Assembly: GCA_023399465.1 (NCBI GenBank)
Contig: JAEWPB010000174.1
Span: 1-17,497, forward strand
Source: Pseudomonadota bacterium
GTDB taxonomy: Bacteria > Pseudomonadota > Alphaproteobacteria > Rhizobiales > Rhizobiaceae
Direction: 5' to 3'
DNA length: 17,497 nucleotides
The notes under the pieces are model-generated. The model ran no database searches and was not told the origin of the DNA. It saw only the letters and a program-made list of their open reading frames with translations. The first letter of the stretch is position 1, and each line of letters begins with the position of its first letter. This document shows positions 15,456 to 17,497 of this stretch, one piece after another. A program made the translations under genes and the position numbers.

Positions 15456-16346
15456 CTACACTGCGCGCATGCCTGCAAGAGCCGTCCGTGTCTCGCGTGC
15501 CGGCGGCAGCCCGAACAAGCGCGCATATTCCCGGGTGAATTGCGGCACGCTCTCATATCCGACATTGAACGCCGCGATGGCCGGGGAACACTCGCCGGAG
15601 AGCATTTGTCGCCGCGCCTCGATCAATCGCAACTGCTTCTGGAACTGCACCGGGGACAGGGAAGTAATCGCTTTGAAATGCTGATGGAAGGTCGATGGGC
15701 TCATTCCGGCAGTTTCGGCGAGCATTGCGACCGTCAAAGGCTTGTGAAAATCGCGCCGCAACACACCAATCGCTCGTCCAATCTTCTGCGACCGGCTGTT
15801 CGGCCATCCCAAGCCGCGGATGGCTGGACCATGGCGACCGCACAGAAGCCAATAGTGGAATTCCCGCACCATCTGCGCCCCCAGGATCGGCAGTGAAGTC
15901 GGCCGCGCAACAAGCTTCAGCATGCGATGCGCCGCATCCTTGACCTCCGCATCAGTCGGCTCGATCCGTATCGGCGCCGAATGGACAGGCGGAGCCGCCC
16001 TGATATCGACGGCAAGCTCCGCGAGAACCACCTTGTCGAGCTCCATCACCACGGAGCAATAGGGATCGCCGACACTCGCCTCGGTGATCTGGCTGACGGT
16101 CGGAACATCGGCGCTGATGATCAGCGAGTCCCCGGCTCCGAAATCGAAAACGTCATGTCCCATTCGAACGCGCTTTCGACCTCGGAGGACAATGGCAACG
16201 AGAGGCTGGGAAACGGCATACTGCAGTTCGCTTGCATGCGCAGCACGGATCACGCTCAGTCCCGGGATCGGGCAAGGCGCTATTCCCGCCCGGTCGGCAT
16301 GACCTTCCGCGTAGCGAAGCGCGAGTTCCAGCACCTTGTCGTTCAT
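15456..16346 (-). CDS. AraC-family transcriptional regulator
   Basis: A 296-residue DNA-binding regulator. The N-terminal part (about 15-160) fits the AraC_N type sensory domain (QPLVAIVLRGRKRVRMGHDVFDFGAGDSLII). The C-terminal part (about 190-290) carries the double helix-turn-helix: PLTVAMLAETAGMSPSTFHQHFKAITSLSPVQFQKQLRLIEAR, then SPAIAAFNVGYESVPQFTREYARLFGLPP. The ATG at 16346 (MNDKVLELA) matches the usual family start; the longer open frame to 16433 adds untypical sequence. It is divergent from the short-chain dehydrogenase, the common arrangement for AraC-type activators of an adjacent oxidoreductase. The inducer is unknown. Confidence 0.92.
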   Translation of the reverse strand: MNDKVLELALRYAEGHADRAGIAPCPIPGLSVIRAAHASELQYAVSQPLVAIVLRGRKRVRMGHDVFDFGAGDSLIISADVPTVSQITEASVGDPYCSVVMELDKVVLAELAVDIRAAPPVHSAPIRIEPTDAEVKDAAHRMLKLVARPTSLPILGAQMVREFHYWLLCGRHGPAIRGLGWPNSRSQKIGRAIGVLRRDFHKPLTVAMLAETAGMSPSTFHQHFKAITSLSPVQFQKQLRLIEARRQMLSGECSPAIAAFNVGYESVPQFTREYARLFGLPPARETRTALAGMRAV

Positions 16347-16510
16347 GGTGGCATCTAACCACCGGCGCGATTGCCTGTAAATTCCATCCGGAGGAATAGG
16401 CAAGCAATTCCGTGTTTCGCGCAACCCCGACATTGCCCCATGAGGCAGAGTTCACGAGCCGGCCAAAACGCCCCCAGGCAGTCCGGCCCCTCGCTTCAAA
16501 GGAGTTTCGA

Positions 16511-17267
16511 ATGTCCAGGATCGCCATCGTCACCGGTTCCAGCCGCGGCCTCGGGCGCAACACCGCGGTGAACATCGCCCGCAAGGGTACCGACGTCATC
16601 GTCACCTACCAAAGCAATGCTGCCGATGCTGAGGCCGTCGTTCGCGAGATCAGGGCCATGGGCCAGAAGGCCGTGGCCATCCAGCTCGATATCAGCAAGC
16701 TGGATGGCATTGCGACATTTCGCCACTCGGGTCGAAGCCGCGCTGGCCGAGACGTTTCAGCGGCACCGCTTCGACTATCTGGTCAACAATGCCGGGCATG
16801 GCGACATGGCAAGCATTGCCGACACCACCGAGGCGCAGTTCGATGCGCTGGTGAATGTTCATTTCAAGGGTGTGTTCTTCCTGACCCAGGCCCTGTTGCC
16901 CCTGATCGCCGAGGGTGGCCGAATCGTCAATCTGTCGTCGGGCCTCACCCGCATCTCCTATCCCGGATTTTCTGCATATTCAGCGGTCAAGGGTGCGGTT
17001 GAAATCCTCACGCTCTACATGGCCAGGGAATTCGCCAGCCGCGGCATCACCGCCAATACCGTCGCGCCGGGGGCCATCGAGACCGACTTCCTCGGCGGCG
17101 CCGTGCGCGACATGCCCGACCTCAACAAGACCTTCGCCGGGATGACGGCCCTGGGACGTGTCGGCGTACCGGATGACATCGGCCCCATGATCGCCAGCCT
17201 GCTGTCGGACGACAATCGCTGGATCACCGGCCAACGCATCGAGGTATCGGGCGGACAGACAATTTGA
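16511..17267 (+). pseudogene. Short-chain dehydrogenase/reductase, broken by a +1 frameshift
   Basis: NAD(P)-dependent oxidoreductase of the SDR family. The ATG at 16511 follows AAAGGAG (16498-16504) by six bases. The first frame has TGSSRGLG (residues 8-15, cofactor binding) and runs normally to ISKLDGIATF. Then the matching frame shifts to ATRVEAALAETF...LVNNAGHG, with VNLSSG, the catalytic YSAVK and a normal C-terminus ending GGQTI. Removing one T of TTT at 16718-16720 restores a 251-residue protein with NNAG at 92-95, Ser142/143, Tyr156 and Lys160. As written, translation would stop at 17002 and give 163 residues without the active site. It may be a real mutation or a sequencing error. 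A terminator follows. Confidence 0.88.
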
Positions 17268-17276
17268 CTCCTCCAG

Positions 17277-17299
17277 AGGCGTCGCTCGTTGCGACGCCT
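17277..17299 (+). terminator. Rho-independent terminator of the SDR gene
   Basis: AGGCGTCGC (17277-17285) pairs perfectly with GCGACGCCT (17291-17299) over loop TCGTT, followed by a short T stretch, ten bases past the stop. Confidence 0.82.
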
Positions 17300-17422
17300 T
17301 TGCCCTCAAAAGCCACCTCTCCTTCGACAAGGGCAATCGCCCTTTATCGCGGCCATGCAACCAGCGTTTTCCACACCCGAAATAAAAAATCCGCTCTCCT
17401 GCATTTTTTTGCCGATTGCCGC

Positions 17423-17451
17423 TTGCGGGAATCCGAAGTGCTGCATATAAG
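17423..17451 (+). promoter_or_regulatory. Promoter of the last tRNA-Glu
   Basis: TTGCGG (17423-17428), 17-base spacer, TATAAG (17446-17451). It has the same boxes as the promoter at 10114 and lies 23 bases (start of -10) before the tRNA. Confidence 0.75.
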
Positions 17452-17468
17452 GGCGCCACACAGCGCAC

Positions 17469-17497
17469 GCGCCCTTCGTCTATCGGTTAGGACGTCA
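17469..17497 (+). tRNA. tRNA-Glu, 5' part, cut by window edge
   Basis: The 29 visible bases (acceptor 5' strand, D-arm and start of the anticodon arm, GCGCCCTTCGTC...GACGTCA) are identical to the TTC copies at 9252 and 10162. The anticodon lies beyond the window, so TTC is inferred from identity and the shared promoter. Confidence 0.88.

Overview
The window is a GC-rich chromosomal segment that reads as a member of the Rhizobiales, probably Rhizobiaceae. This rests on protein families and gene style: a double cold-shock-domain protein overlapping a DUF192 gene, a 'PASDP'-type small stress protein, an HPII-type catalase with an EcfG/RpoE2-like promoter, and tRNA promoters of alphaproteobacterial form. 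The genus cannot be fixed from the sequence alone. It holds 16 protein-coding loci (one cut by the left edge, one frameshifted) and five tRNA loci (one cut by the right edge).

Left part (1-5589): a small PASDP-motif protein and a large-subunit catalase read leftward. A large exported type I sulfatase reads rightward from the shared upstream region. This block lies next to the 3' end of a tRNA-Pro(TGG) gene, a common site for integrated DNA, and a short ORF there faintly resembles the end of a tyrosine recombinase. Middle (5590-9070): tRNA-Pro, DUF192 protein and double cold-shock protein read leftward; glyoxalase I and a lipoprotein carrying an M15 peptidase domain read rightward, the latter closed by a strong terminator.

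Right part (9204-17497): four tRNA-Glu genes in the same orientation punctuate the region at 9252, 10162, 15323 and 17469. Two are complete with anticodon TTC, one is CTC, and the last is cut off before its anticodon but otherwise matches the TTC form. The three TTC-type copies share nearly the same promoter with an exact 17-base spacer. Between them lie a small hypothetical gene, a metallo-beta-lactamase-fold hydrolase, two unrecognised conserved-looking proteins, a selenium-binding-protein (SBP56)/methanethiol-oxidase-family gene with a histidine-containing membrane protein in one operon, and an AraC regulator divergent from a short-chain dehydrogenase. The dehydrogenase is broken by one extra T.

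Functional themes are peroxide and aldehyde defence (catalase, glyoxalase) and sulfur chemistry (sulfatase, and the methanethiol-oxidase family, whose expected products are H2S, formaldehyde and H2O2). No CRISPR array, insertion sequence, toxin-antitoxin pair or recognisable phage-defence system was seen. The least explained items are the SBP56-membrane protein pair and the tRNA-Glu-punctuated layout.
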